Shown: positions 19,886 through 29,224 of the stretch, piece after piece | Numbering within the stretch: the first letter of the stretch is position 1 | Layout of the letters: the number at the start of each line of letters is the position of its first letter | DNA from: Acaryochloris sp. CCMEE 5410 | Lineage (GTDB): Bacteria > Cyanobacteriota > Cyanobacteriia > Thermosynechococcales > Thermosynechococcaceae | Assembly (NCBI RefSeq): GCF_000238775.2 | Contig: NZ_AFEJ02000001.1 | Span: 4,402,001-4,466,000, forward strand | Length of the DNA stretch: 64,000 nt | Direction: 5' to 3' | Notes under the pieces: model-generated | What the model was told of the DNA's origin: nothing | Seen by the model: only the letters and a program-made list of their open reading frames with translations | The model's database searches: none | Program-made: the position numbers and the translations under genes

Positions 19886-20039
19886 CCTGTACTCGAAAAA
19901 GTGGATGGTTGTTTGGTTTCCTAGTCAGCCACAAATATAAGACGGGGAATAGGAGAGCTATGGGTTTTGCTAAGATTAGTAAGCTCAACATGAATTCACC
20001 ACCCTGGTAATGGCTCAACGGGCCTCAAGACGATAGGAC

Positions 20040-21905
20040 ATGGAAGGAAATTTAGAAATTACCCTGTTAATGGTGATCACTGTTGTGGCAGGGATTTCAG
20101 CCCAGGTGATTGCTGATTTTCTCAAAGTTCCCAGTATTGTTTTTCTGCTACTGTTTGGCATTGCCATGGGGCCGAGCGGTTTTGGGGTGCTCCACCCCAG
20201 CTTGCTAGGCAATGGTTTAGAGGTGATGGTCTCTCTCTGTGTGGCGCTTATCCTGTTTGAAGGAGGGCTGAACTTACAGCTGAGGGAGGTAGAAGAAGTT
20301 TCTACTAGCTTGCGCAATTTGGTGACGGTGGGAGCGTTGGTCACCTTGTTTGGTGGTGGTCTAGCAGCCCACTGGTTGAGCGAGTTCCCTTGGCAAATTG
20401 CTTTTCTCTATGCCTCTCTGGTGGTAGTGACGGGGCCAACAGTTGTGGCTCCCCTGCTGAAACAGGTGAATGCCGACCGACAGGTGTCGACCCTTTTGGA
20501 GGGGGAAGGCGTTCTGATTGATCCAGTCGGAGCAATTTTAGCGGTCGTCGTCCTCAATATTGTTCTGCAAGGGAATGCGGATCCGTTCACTATTGTCAGC
20601 GGCCTGCTGCTGCGTCTGGGGATTGGGGGCGTGATTGGAATTGGCGGAGGATGGCTACTGGGCCTGTTTCTCAAGCGGGCTCGATTCCTCTCGGAAGACT
20701 TAAAAAATTTATCGGTTTTAGCCGGTTTGTGGGGATTATTTGGCCTCTCCCAAGCCTTGATTAGCGAATCAGGCTTGATGACGGCAGTAGCGGCGGGCAT
20801 CATGCTTAAAATTGCCGCGTTGCCAGAAGAGCGACTGCTGTTGCGATTTAAGAATCAACTCAGCATTCTGGCGATTTCAGTTTTATTTATTCTGCTATCT
20901 GCCGATTTGTCCATTGCCAGTATTTTTGCGTTGGGTTGGGGAGGAACGTTTACGGTTGCAGCATTAATGCTGATTGTGCGCCCTCTGAATATCCTGGTGT
21001 CGACCTGGTCCAGTGACCTGAATTGGCGGCAAAAAGCATTTTTATCTTGGGTGGCTCCTCGAGGAATTGTGGCGGCATCGGTGGCCTCCTTATTTGCTAT
21101 TTCCCTGACCAAACAAGGGATCAATGGGGGTGATGCCATTAAAGCCCTCGTCTTCTTAACCATTATTTTGACGGTTTGTGTGCAGGGACTGTCTGCTCGA
21201 TGGGTGGCTGGCTGGCTCAAGGTCCGCTCGGATGAAGCGAGAGGGGCTATGATTGTGGGCTGCAATCCGTTCGGCCGGACGGTTGCCCATCTGATCAAGA
21301 GCCGGGGCGAAGATGTGGTGATGATTGATGCCAATCCTGAATACTGTAAGCAGGCGAAAGCCGAGAATCTGACGGTGTATCGAACCAGTGCCCTGAATAT
21401 GGATGCCCTGGATAATCTGGGTCTAGCTTCCATCGGCACCTTTTTAACGGCCACCAGTAATTCTGAGGTCAACTCGGTACTAGCCCAGCGGGTAATGGAA
21501 GAATTTCGACCCCCGCGAGTATTAGCCGTCTATCCCGATCAGTCGCCAGAAACGGAAGTGGCTGAACCGGCGGAAAAATTGGCAAGCCCAGAGGTGAAGC
21601 GAGCCTTCTCTTCTCAGCTTTCGATTAAAGAATGGAATCAGTACCTCAGCACCAATGAAGTCAAAATTACCGATACGGTCTTGGATATCGATGAGCATAA
21701 GTTTAAGCGGCAGCGAGATCATCTGCAGGCTTTGATTAGTGCTGGAACCGTTATTCCGCTGCTTGTTCAGCGCCAAGACCAATTGCGTATTGCCAAGGCG
21801 GATGAAGAGTGGCAACCTTGCGATCGCATCACCTACGGTCTCCATATCCCTAAGCCCAAATTTGGACTTGCTATCCCCAACGAAACCATGCAGGTTTCTT
21901 CATAA
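20040..21905 (+). CDS. cation:proton antiporter (CPA1/NhaP type) with C-terminal TrkA-N domain
   Basis: A 621-residue membrane protein. About 12 helices span residues 1-395, with the family blocks LFGIAMGPSGFGVLHPS, LFEGGLNLQL, VVTGPTVVAPLL, EGEGVLIDPVGAILAVV (ion-binding Asp) and VAPRGIVAASVASLFA. Residues about 405-520 form a nucleotide-binding Rossmann domain (GAMIVGCNPFGRTVAHLIKS; VVMIDANPEYC), and a further cytoplasmic tail follows. It is predicted to exchange Na+ or K+ for protons and to be gated by NAD(H) or another nucleotide. It forms its own transcription unit. Confidence 0.92.
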   Translation: MEGNLEITLLMVITVVAGISAQVIADFLKVPSIVFLLLFGIAMGPSGFGVLHPSLLGNGLEVMVSLCVALILFEGGLNLQLREVEEVSTSLRNLVTVGALVTLFGGGLAAHWLSEFPWQIAFLYASLVVVTGPTVVAPLLKQVNADRQVSTLLEGEGVLIDPVGAILAVVVLNIVLQGNADPFTIVSGLLLRLGIGGVIGIGGGWLLGLFLKRARFLSEDLKNLSVLAGLWGLFGLSQALISESGLMTAVAAGIMLKIAALPEERLLLRFKNQLSILAISVLFILLSADLSIASIFALGWGGTFTVAALMLIVRPLNILVSTWSSDLNWRQKAFLSWVAPRGIVAASVASLFAISLTKQGINGGDAIKALVFLTIILTVCVQGLSARWVAGWLKVRSDEARGAMIVGCNPFGRTVAHLIKSRGEDVVMIDANPEYCKQAKAENLTVYRTSALNMDALDNLGLASIGTFLTATSNSEVNSVLAQRVMEEFRPPRVLAVYPDQSPETEVAEPAEKLASPEVKRAFSSQLSIKEWNQYLSTNEVKITDTVLDIDEHKFKRQRDHLQALISAGTVIPLLVQRQDQLRIAKADEEWQPCDRITYGLHIPKPKFGLAIPNETMQVSS

Positions 21906-21965
21906 GGTACCTTGGCTGTCCTTATAGCTCTGTGTACCAAGAGCGGGTTTGTTGTTCTTGAATCC

Positions 21966-23084
21966 TCAAGATTTGGCTAAGTCGCTACAGGTAGAAATGG
22001 CACTGTCTAAGATTATTGCCAATCGCTGCATATCCTCAGTCGTGTACCTAAAATCACAGGGAATGGACAACATGGTGGATGAAAATTCGAGTCCTTGACT
22101 ATCCTTGAGATCGGTTGGTAGATCCCAAAAAATTGCTGGGTAAACGTGTTCTTGGATTAACGCACTGCGAATACTCTCTCTTTGCGCTCTGTCCTTAAAT
22201 CGAAACACAATTGAAAAAGGGTAGCAGCTCTGTTTTAACTGACCTTGCTCGATATAGGCTTTAACTGAATCGGAAGCAAGTTCATTGAAGGTTTGAAAAT
22301 TGTCCAAACGACGTTGACTGAGTTGAGTAATCGAGAGAATGGATAAAAAATATCGGGAGAGTTCTGAAATGCCTGAAATGCCGCATTCGCCACCAATTTC
22401 TTCTTCTCCAACAATAGCTTTCTCTCTAAAATCTGCTTTATTGATAGAGCCACCATTGAGATAAATCTGCTTTAAGAGCATGCCACTCAACTTATTTTGA
22501 ACCGCCGAGAGATGGCTGACTGTCAGTTCAGGCTCATCAGGTAGCGCTTCGCCGATGGGTGACCATAAAATGGCTCCATCGGGGAGAGGATAAACTTTCC
22601 TTAAAGTCGTTAAGCAATAGGTCGCTTGACTGTTTTGTGCCCATGGCCCGATTGGATCATGGCAATGATCTTCGATAATGTCGCAACCGGTATCCGTTGG
22701 GGAAAGAATGGCTTCGGTGCCTCTCCAACCAAAATAATTGAGTCGAAACAGCACATCAGAAGAAGTAAGAGTCTCTTCTGGTAAACCGGGAGACTTGAGC
22801 AAAGGATTATCCTGGTAATACTCAACCGTCAGACTACTATCTGCGATAGCTGCAATCACATCCGAAATTAAATAAGTGGGCACCCATACTCTCTGCCAAC
22901 CGCGTGTATCTTTGCCGTAATTGAGAATCGTTCGAATCGTGGAGCATCCTGTACCATGTAGCTTGGCATGGGGCAGAATCTCATGGATCGTTTCGCCTTG
23001 GCATAAAGCCTTTAATTCTAGGGTGGATTGCCAGTGTAGTTCACTACCGTATTCCCATCGGCTTTGATGATTCTTATTACTCAT
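21966..23084 (-). CDS. PLP-fold (DegT/DnrJ aminotransferase-like) orphan
   Basis: A 372-residue protein with no clear family name. Its arrangement recalls fold-type I PLP enzymes: WQRVWVPTYLISDVIAAIAD (like the substrate/cofactor strand of DegT proteins), FRLNYFGWRGTE, then DIIEDHCHDPIGPWAQ (an Asp positioned like the pyridine-N ligand), and TYCLTTLRKVYPLPDGAILW with a Lys where the Schiff-base Lys would be. The C-terminal small domain (YPFSIVFRFKDRAQRE) also fits. It is therefore likely a divergent aminotransferase or a sugar-modifying relative; this is inference from motif order. It is divergent from the DUF3616 gene, 199 bases away. Confidence 0.65.
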   Translation of the reverse strand: MSNKNHQSRWEYGSELHWQSTLELKALCQGETIHEILPHAKLHGTGCSTIRTILNYGKDTRGWQRVWVPTYLISDVIAAIADSSLTVEYYQDNPLLKSPGLPEETLTSSDVLFRLNYFGWRGTEAILSPTDTGCDIIEDHCHDPIGPWAQNSQATYCLTTLRKVYPLPDGAILWSPIGEALPDEPELTVSHLSAVQNKLSGMLLKQIYLNGGSINKADFREKAIVGEEEIGGECGISGISELSRYFLSILSITQLSQRRLDNFQTFNELASDSVKAYIEQGQLKQSCYPFSIVFRFKDRAQRESIRSALIQEHVYPAIFWDLPTDLKDSQGLEFSSTMLSIPCDFRYTTEDMQRLAIILDSAISTCSDLAKS

Positions 23085-23283
23085 AATCTCAGAATGTATA
23101 GGGCACTGGAGGGAACTACTGAGCCATTCGTGATGTTATTGATAACTACATTTCAATGAGTTGAGCTTCTGATCGCAGATGTAAGCGGTTAACAGAGGCT
23201 AGAAAGTTGGGCGTCTTCTGATCTTTACCCAGTTTGATCAATGGATATGTGAATAATGAACAATATATTTTTCTTTTGGGGGA

Positions 23284-24231
23284 ATGATGGCGAGTCTTAG
23301 AAAAATAGAAGAAATAAGTTTTCTCGGTGAAATACATGAAACAGAAGATATTAGTGCCATTGCATATTTTGAAGACTATATTTTTGTAGGATCAGATGAA
23401 AGCCAAAATATCATTAGTCTTCTGAAGAAAGATGGGCAAGACTTCAAATTAATTAAGGACGTGCCGCTAGAGCTCGATGATGAGAAGGAAGAGATAGATA
23501 TTGAAGGAATGTCCATTACTACAGATGGAAAATTGTGTGTCATTGGCTCTCACTCATCTAAGCGGAAAAGAATAAAAGCCACTAAAACCTATGCTGAAAA
23601 TCGTCAACGTCTGGAAACAGTCGTTGTAGAAACGAAGAAAAATACAATCTTCCAACTCAAGTTGGATGGTAATACTGGGCAAGTTTTAGAACGAGAATCT
23701 AACACCCAATTGAAAGGTGTATTAGAGAAAAATACGATTCTGAGTCGCTTTCTCAATATCCCTAGTAAAGAGAACGGGATTGATATTGAAGGATTAGCTG
23801 CTGATAATAAATACCTTTATATTGGGTTCCGAGGCCCCGTCTTACGCGGTAACTTTGTGCCTGTGATGGTCACGACGTTTGATGATTTACTGGACTATGA
23901 ATTACGATTCGTGCAACTAGCGGGGAATGGGATTCGGGACATAACGAGGGTGCAGGATGGCTTTTTGCTGATCGCAGGCCCGGTTGGAGATGGGCTGGGG
24001 CCTTATCAACTCTATTTTTGGAATGGTGAAGATACGATTCCTGGAGAAGATCGGCCAGACACATCAGAGTATTGTCGATTGATTGGTGAGATTCCCCGGC
24101 CTTCGGACTATCCAGAGGCGAAGGCAGAAGGTCTGACGATCCTTGAAGATCAGGGTAAGGAAATGACTGCCATGATGGTTTATGACGGTGTCCCTCAAGG
24201 AGCCCCGACCATTTTTACGATTGAACTTTGA
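23284..24231 (+). CDS. DUF3616 domain protein
   Basis: A 315-residue soluble protein, probably an incomplete beta-propeller. The sequence contains repeating strands such as DISAIAYFEDYIFVGSDE, DIEGMSITTDGKLCVIGSHS, and the family-like block GIDIEGLAADNKYLYIGFRG. No signal peptide is present and no catalytic residues are evident. The family is common near phosphatases and stress genes, but its role is not known. ATG 23284 or 23287 follows GGGGGA. The 5-oxoprolinase gene begins 45 bases downstream on the same strand and may be cotranscribed. Confidence 0.75.
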   Translation: MMASLRKIEEISFLGEIHETEDISAIAYFEDYIFVGSDESQNIISLLKKDGQDFKLIKDVPLELDDEKEEIDIEGMSITTDGKLCVIGSHSSKRKRIKATKTYAENRQRLETVVVETKKNTIFQLKLDGNTGQVLERESNTQLKGVLEKNTILSRFLNIPSKENGIDIEGLAADNKYLYIGFRGPVLRGNFVPVMVTTFDDLLDYELRFVQLAGNGIRDITRVQDGFLLIAGPVGDGLGPYQLYFWNGEDTIPGEDRPDTSEYCRLIGEIPRPSDYPEAKAEGLTILEDQGKEMTAMMVYDGVPQGAPTIFTIEL

Positions 24232-24276
24232 CGCTCAAATAGAAGAGGCTGAGAGTAAGCAATAATCGTGGAATGC

Positions 24277-27200
24277 ATGAGCAATACAGAATTAAAAAAA
24301 TGGCAATTCTGGATTGATCGGGGAGGGACCTTTACCGATATTGTGGCCCAAACACCTAATGGCTCCATCGTGCTGCATAAACTCCTCTCAGAAAATCCAG
24401 ATCGCTATCCTGACGCACCGCTGCAAGGAATTCGAGATCTGATGGGTATTGATACGGACCAGCCCATCCCTGCTAACCAAATTGCTGTGGTCAAGATGGG
24501 AACGACAGTGGCCACAAATGCTCTATTGGAACGGAAAGGCGATCGCACCCTCTTGATCACCACCCAAGGTTTCCGCGATGGCCTGCGGATTGGCTATCAG
24601 AATCGACCTGATATTTTTGCGCGTCAGATTCAGCTCCCGGAAATGCTTTATGAACAGGTGCTGGAAGTGGATGAGCGAGTCACGGCAGAGGGAGAGGTGT
24701 GGCGACCGATTACCCCAGCGGTTGCAAGCCAAGTTCGAGAAGGGTTGCAAGGGGCTTATGATCTGGGGATTCGAAGTTGTGCGATCGCATTTCTGCATGG
24801 TTACCGATATCCCGCCCATGAGCAGCAGGTGGCGGCTTTGGCAAAGCAGATGGGATTTATCCAAATCTCGATGTCCCATGGGGTTAGCCCCTTGATTAAA
24901 TGGGTGAGCAGAGGCGATACCACCGTTGTTGATGCCTATCTCTCTCCCATTCTGCGGCGATATGTAGACCGGATTGAACAGGAACTGAGACCGACCGACT
25001 GCAATGCCGAATCCCAGCCCCAGCTTTTATTTATGCAATCAAATGGGGGGCTGACCCCCGCCCGGTTTTTCCAGGGGAAAGACAGTATTTTGTCGGGGCC
25101 AGCAGGAGGGATTGTGGGGGCCGTACAAACCTGTCTAGCCGCAGGGTTTCAGAAGCTGATTACCTTTGATATGGGCGGCACGTCTACTGATGTCGCCCAC
25201 TTTAATGGCGAAAGAGACGGCACCTATGAGCGAGTTTTAGAAACTGAAGTCGCTGGCGTCCGATTACGGGCACCAATGATGGCCATTCATACCGTAGCGG
25301 CAGGTGGCGGCTCGATTCTCAATTTTGATGGTTCACGCTACCAAGTGGGACCAGAATCAGCAGGGGCCTATCCAGGACCCACCTGTTATCGTCATGGCGG
25401 TCCCCTAACGGTGACGGACTGCAACGTGATGGTGGGTAAAATTCAACCTCAGTTTTTTCCCCAGGTCTTTGGGGCTGAGGGGAATCAACCCTTGGATTTA
25501 GAGATTGTTCAACAGGGATTTGCTGCTCTCTCAGACGAGATTGTGACCGCGACGGGAGATCAACGGAGTGCAGCTCAAGTCGCAGAGGGATTCTTGGCCA
25601 TTGCCATCGACAATATGGCCAATGCCATCAAAAAGATCTCGGTACAGCGGGGCTATGACGTCAGTGGCTATGCTCTCTGCTGTTTTGGTGCAGCTGGGGG
25701 ACAACATGCCTGTCGGTTAGCAGAATCTTTGGGGATGAAAACGATTCTGATTCATCCCTATGCAGGAGTCCTATCGGCTTACGGCATGGGATTAGCGGAT
25801 CGGCGAGTGCTGAAGGAGCAATCCTTAGAAATTGCCTTGACTGTGGATGGCATGATCCGGTTGACCTCAGAGATTCAGAGCTTAGGGAAAGCCGCACTCA
25901 CGGAGCTAAAACAGCAGGGGGCTAGCGATATTCAGATCTTTGAGGTGGTGAAACAAGTCCATCTCCGCTACGAAGGTACCGACTCTGCTTTGATCGTGAC
26001 CTTCGGTTCTTTAACGGAGATGCAAAACCAGTTTGAGCAGCAGTATCAACAGCGATTTGGCCTGATTCAACCCAATACAGGACTGGTAGTGGCGACGATT
26101 ATTGCTGAGGCCGTGGGTCAAACAGCGACTCTCGATCAGGCCAAAGTGTCTCAGCCTGTAACCACCTTACTGACACAGATAGCCAACATTTCGCTCTTCT
26201 CAGACGACCAGTGGTGGGATACCCCCGTTTTTCAACGCCAAGAATTGTCAGCAGGAACGACTGTCCAGGGTCCTGCCGTGATCTTGGAGCAAACCGGAAC
26301 CAATGTGATTGAGCCAGGGTGGTCTGCCAGTGTCACAGAAACGGGGGTGTTGATTGTCCAACATCAGGTTAAACAGCCCCAACAATCGGATACTCAGGCC
26401 GAGTCTTTAGCCCTGTCGACTTCTGCTGCCCCCGATCCGGTGCGCCTAGAGATTTTTAGTAATCTATTTCAATCTATCGCCGAGCAGATGGGATTTACGC
26501 TTCAAAATACAAGTTCCTCGGTGAATATCAAAGAACGCCTTGATTTCTCTTGCGCCATCTTTGACCGCCAGGGCTATCTTATTGCGAATGCCCCTCATAT
26601 TCCGGTGCATCTGGGGTCGATGGGAGAGAGTGTCCAGGCATTAATTGCTGATCAGCCGGAACCCTTCCAGCCGGGAGATGTATTTGTTTCCAATAATCCC
26701 TATAACGGCGGTACCCATCTGCCCGATGTTACGGCCATTACCCCTGTGTTTGTGGAGGGGCAGCCCCTGTTTTTTGTGGCGTCACGGGGCCATCATGCCG
26801 ATATTGGTGGGATTACACCTGGATCGATGCCACCCCACAGCACCCATCTCGATCAAGAGGGCGTGTTACTGGACAACTTTAAGCTGGTGGATCAGGGCGT
26901 CTTGCAGGAGAAAGAGCTGCGCGATCGCATCTCCGAATCCCCCTATCCTGCTCGCAACCCTGACCAAAATCTGGCTGACTTGCAAGCCCAAATTGCCGCC
27001 AATACCAAGGGGGCACAGGAGCTACACCGGATGGTGGATCAGTTTGGTTTGAGTACCGTCCAGGCCTATATGCAGTATGTTCAAGACAATGCAGAACAAG
27101 CGGTCCGCCGCGTGATTGCCTACCTTTGTGGCCACGCTGGCGACAGTCTGGTGTCCACCTATCAGGTGCCGATGGATTGCGGGGCAACGATTCAAGTCCA

Positions 27201-27987
27201 GGTCACCCTTAATCCTGACAACGATAGTGCCATCATTGACTTTGCAGGTACCTCTCCCCAACAGCCCAATAACTTCAATGCTCCCCTCGCGGTCTGCAAA
27301 GCAGCGGTTCTCTATGTCTTTCGCACCTTGGTGAATACTCCCATTCCCCTAAATGCAGGTTGCTTAAAGCCTTTAGAGATTCGTGTCCCCCCAGGCTGTT
27401 TACTCAATCCCACCTACCCAGCCGCCGTGGTGGCCGGTAATGTAGAGACCTCCCAAGCTGTGACCGATGTGTTGTATGCAGCGCTTAAGGTTCTAGCTGC
27501 TTCTCAGGGGACCATGAATAACTTCACCTTTGGCAATCAGCAATATCAGTACTACGAAACGATTTGTGGTGGTTCGGGTGCTGGTCCTGGGTTTGCGGGT
27601 ACCGATGCGGTGCAAACCCATATGACCAATTCCCGACTGACAGATCCAGAGGTTTTAGAACTGCGCTTTCCGGTGTTGGTGGAGGAATTTTCGATTCGTC
27701 CTGAAAGTGGCGGGAAGGGCCAGTATGACGGGGGCAATGGTGTGATCCGACGGATTCAGTTTCGAGAGGCAATGACAGCCAATATTTTGTCTGGTCGCCG
27801 ACAGGTTAAGCCCTTTGGTCTAGCGGGGGGAGAGTCGGGTCAAACCGGCCAGACCCAAGTGATTCGGGCGGATGGCAGCACCACAGACCTCGCAGCAACA
27901 GATACGATAGAAGTGGATACGGGGGATGCGATCGCAATCTTCACCCCAGGCGGTGGTGGCTATGGTTTTTCAACAACCGCAACCTAG
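24277..27987 (+). CDS. 5-oxoprolinase-type hydantoinase, HyuA-HyuB fusion
   Basis: This 1236-residue protein fuses the two subunits of ATP-dependent hydantoinase/oxoprolinase. The N-terminal HyuA part (about residues 5-690) starts WIDRGGTFTDIVAQTPNG, has KMGTTVATNALLERKGDRT, and an actin-like ATP-binding block ITFDMGGTSTDVAHF. The HyuB part (about 720-1230) has SVNIKERLDFSCAIFD, HIPVHLGSMGESV, NNPYNGGTHLPDVTAI and SGRRQVKPFGLAGG. Full-length fused 5-oxoprolinases have this size and hydrolyse 5-oxoproline to glutamate in glutathione turnover; hydantoin substrates are possible. ATG 24277 is preferred to GTG 24268. The gene contains several HIP1 sites and looks native. Confidence 0.93.
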   Translation: MSNTELKKWQFWIDRGGTFTDIVAQTPNGSIVLHKLLSENPDRYPDAPLQGIRDLMGIDTDQPIPANQIAVVKMGTTVATNALLERKGDRTLLITTQGFRDGLRIGYQNRPDIFARQIQLPEMLYEQVLEVDERVTAEGEVWRPITPAVASQVREGLQGAYDLGIRSCAIAFLHGYRYPAHEQQVAALAKQMGFIQISMSHGVSPLIKWVSRGDTTVVDAYLSPILRRYVDRIEQELRPTDCNAESQPQLLFMQSNGGLTPARFFQGKDSILSGPAGGIVGAVQTCLAAGFQKLITFDMGGTSTDVAHFNGERDGTYERVLETEVAGVRLRAPMMAIHTVAAGGGSILNFDGSRYQVGPESAGAYPGPTCYRHGGPLTVTDCNVMVGKIQPQFFPQVFGAEGNQPLDLEIVQQGFAALSDEIVTATGDQRSAAQVAEGFLAIAIDNMANAIKKISVQRGYDVSGYALCCFGAAGGQHACRLAESLGMKTILIHPYAGVLSAYGMGLADRRVLKEQSLEIALTVDGMIRLTSEIQSLGKAALTELKQQGASDIQIFEVVKQVHLRYEGTDSALIVTFGSLTEMQNQFEQQYQQRFGLIQPNTGLVVATIIAEAVGQTATLDQAKVSQPVTTLLTQIANISLFSDDQWWDTPVFQRQELSAGTTVQGPAVILEQTGTNVIEPGWSASVTETGVLIVQHQVKQPQQSDTQAESLALSTSAAPDPVRLEIFSNLFQSIAEQMGFTLQNTSSSVNIKERLDFSCAIFDRQGYLIANAPHIPVHLGSMGESVQALIADQPEPFQPGDVFVSNNPYNGGTHLPDVTAITPVFVEGQPLFFVASRGHHADIGGITPGSMPPHSTHLDQEGVLLDNFKLVDQGVLQEKELRDRISESPYPARNPDQNLADLQAQIAANTKGAQELHRMVDQFGLSTVQAYMQYVQDNAEQAVRRVIAYLCGHAGDSLVSTYQVPMDCGATIQVQVTLNPDNDSAIIDFAGTSPQQPNNFNAPLAVCKAAVLYVFRTLVNTPIPLNAGCLKPLEIRVPPGCLLNPTYPAAVVAGNVETSQAVTDVLYAALKVLAASQGTMNNFTFGNQQYQYYETICGGSGAGPGFAGTDAVQTHMTNSRLTDPEVLELRFPVLVEEFSIRPESGGKGQYDGGNGVIRRIQFREAMTANILSGRRQVKPFGLAGGESGQTGQTQVIRADGSTTDLAATDTIEVDTGDAIAIFTPGGGGYGFSTTAT

Positions 27988-28227
27988 CGTCGCCGTTTTC
28001 TATCTTTTACGAATGGGTAGAAATGCGCTTGCAGAACAGTTATAACCCAGATTGTTTTTCGAATAATAATGTATTCACAAGACCCACAAATTTCCTCAGA
28101 ATGAGGGAAGCAAATGGGCTATTCTAATACGATGTAAACAAAATTGTAATATTTGCGACATTAAATTCAATGTATTGAAAAATCTCATTATCTAATATGA
28201 GAAATTTCGGCGTTTAAATCTAGGAGT

Positions 28228-28890
28228 ATGGTGCAACTTAGAGAAGAATTTTTTAATATTGACTCTGAGCTTTATACTATCTATCTTTCTAATCATCGAA
28301 CAGCAGAATTACCGCCGCTGCCTAGCTTTTACGATATTCCCCAACAAAGCAGAGGGGCAAACCCAGCTGCTGACGAGTTTCAAGAGCTGATCCCTCCTCA
28401 GACCATTGCTTATGAACGGCTCAAAGGCATGACGATTGCGAGTCAAGCAATTTGCCTCTATGTTGCCTGTGATGAAATCGACTTTCCTCTACGACTAGAG
28501 CTGTGGGATTCACCACCAGAGGATCTAGATGAGCAGAATTTGAATTTATCGAACTGGTTTTATATTGCCGAAGTGAGTTTTGATTTATCGAATGGAGAGC
28601 TTTATCTTCATGGACTGATGGATCACGATGTCGCCAAACCGATCTATATTGCGCCAGATATGTATCGTTTGCGGTTTTATTTGGGATCTTTGGATGCTCT
28701 GGATGAGAGCTATACCTTAGAGCATTGGCCCATGATAGAAGATGAAGATGAGCTAGCGGATGAAGATGACTTAGAAGAGTTAGGTCCTCGTATATATGAC
28801 CCAGAGCGGAATGTCTGGTGCCGCTTAGTGTTGTGGCCCAATCCATATCGTCCTCCGAAAGATATCTTGTCATCCCTTGCATCGGATTAA
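28228..28890 (+). CDS. acidic hypothetical protein
   Basis: A 220-residue, strongly acidic protein with no recognised family. Strand-rich stretches such as IASQAICLYVACDEIDFPLRLELWD and NGELYLHGLMDHDVAKPIYIA suggest a beta-sandwich. A glutamate/aspartate-rich segment (IEDEDELADEDDLEELG) lies near the C-terminus, followed by a conserved-looking tail (VWCRLVLWPNPYRPPKD). It starts at ATG 28228 with TAGGAGT just upstream. A proline-rich N-terminal segment (ELPPLPSFYDIP) may be flexible. It forms its own unit, with 240 A/T-rich bases before it. Confidence 0.7.
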   Translation: MVQLREEFFNIDSELYTIYLSNHRTAELPPLPSFYDIPQQSRGANPAADEFQELIPPQTIAYERLKGMTIASQAICLYVACDEIDFPLRLELWDSPPEDLDEQNLNLSNWFYIAEVSFDLSNGELYLHGLMDHDVAKPIYIAPDMYRLRFYLGSLDALDESYTLEHWPMIEDEDELADEDDLEELGPRIYDPERNVWCRLVLWPNPYRPPKDILSSLASD

Positions 28891-29224
28891 GTGGCATTAA
28901 CAGGGCATGGAGAAAGATTAGGAATATGACCAACTATCGATATTTTGGCATCTCGATTTGATTCGTAAAGTGACGTATTAACGTTTGGTTTGTGCAAGGT
29001 CTTTGAGCTGATGCTCCGGCTTAATTTTGGACTTGCAAAATCACGCTGCAGCTTTGGCCTATATGCAATCAAATTCTGCTTTATTTTGAGTTGTGACGGT
29101 ATTAACCGGGCGATAAAAAGGTTCATAGAAAATGGTAGCTGTAGGCAAAATACCCACAGCTACAGCCATCAATTGATCAAGATTGGTGAAGAATCATCTG
29201 AGAGGATGACGTTCACCTCCCTGA
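28891..29224. other. convergent intergenic region with a hairpin
   Basis: No gene is recognised in these 334 bases between two convergent genes. GTAGCTGT at 29135-29142 pairs exactly with ACAGCTAC at 29156-29163. The hairpin lacks a clear T-run but is placed where a shared terminator would be. Confidence 0.55.
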
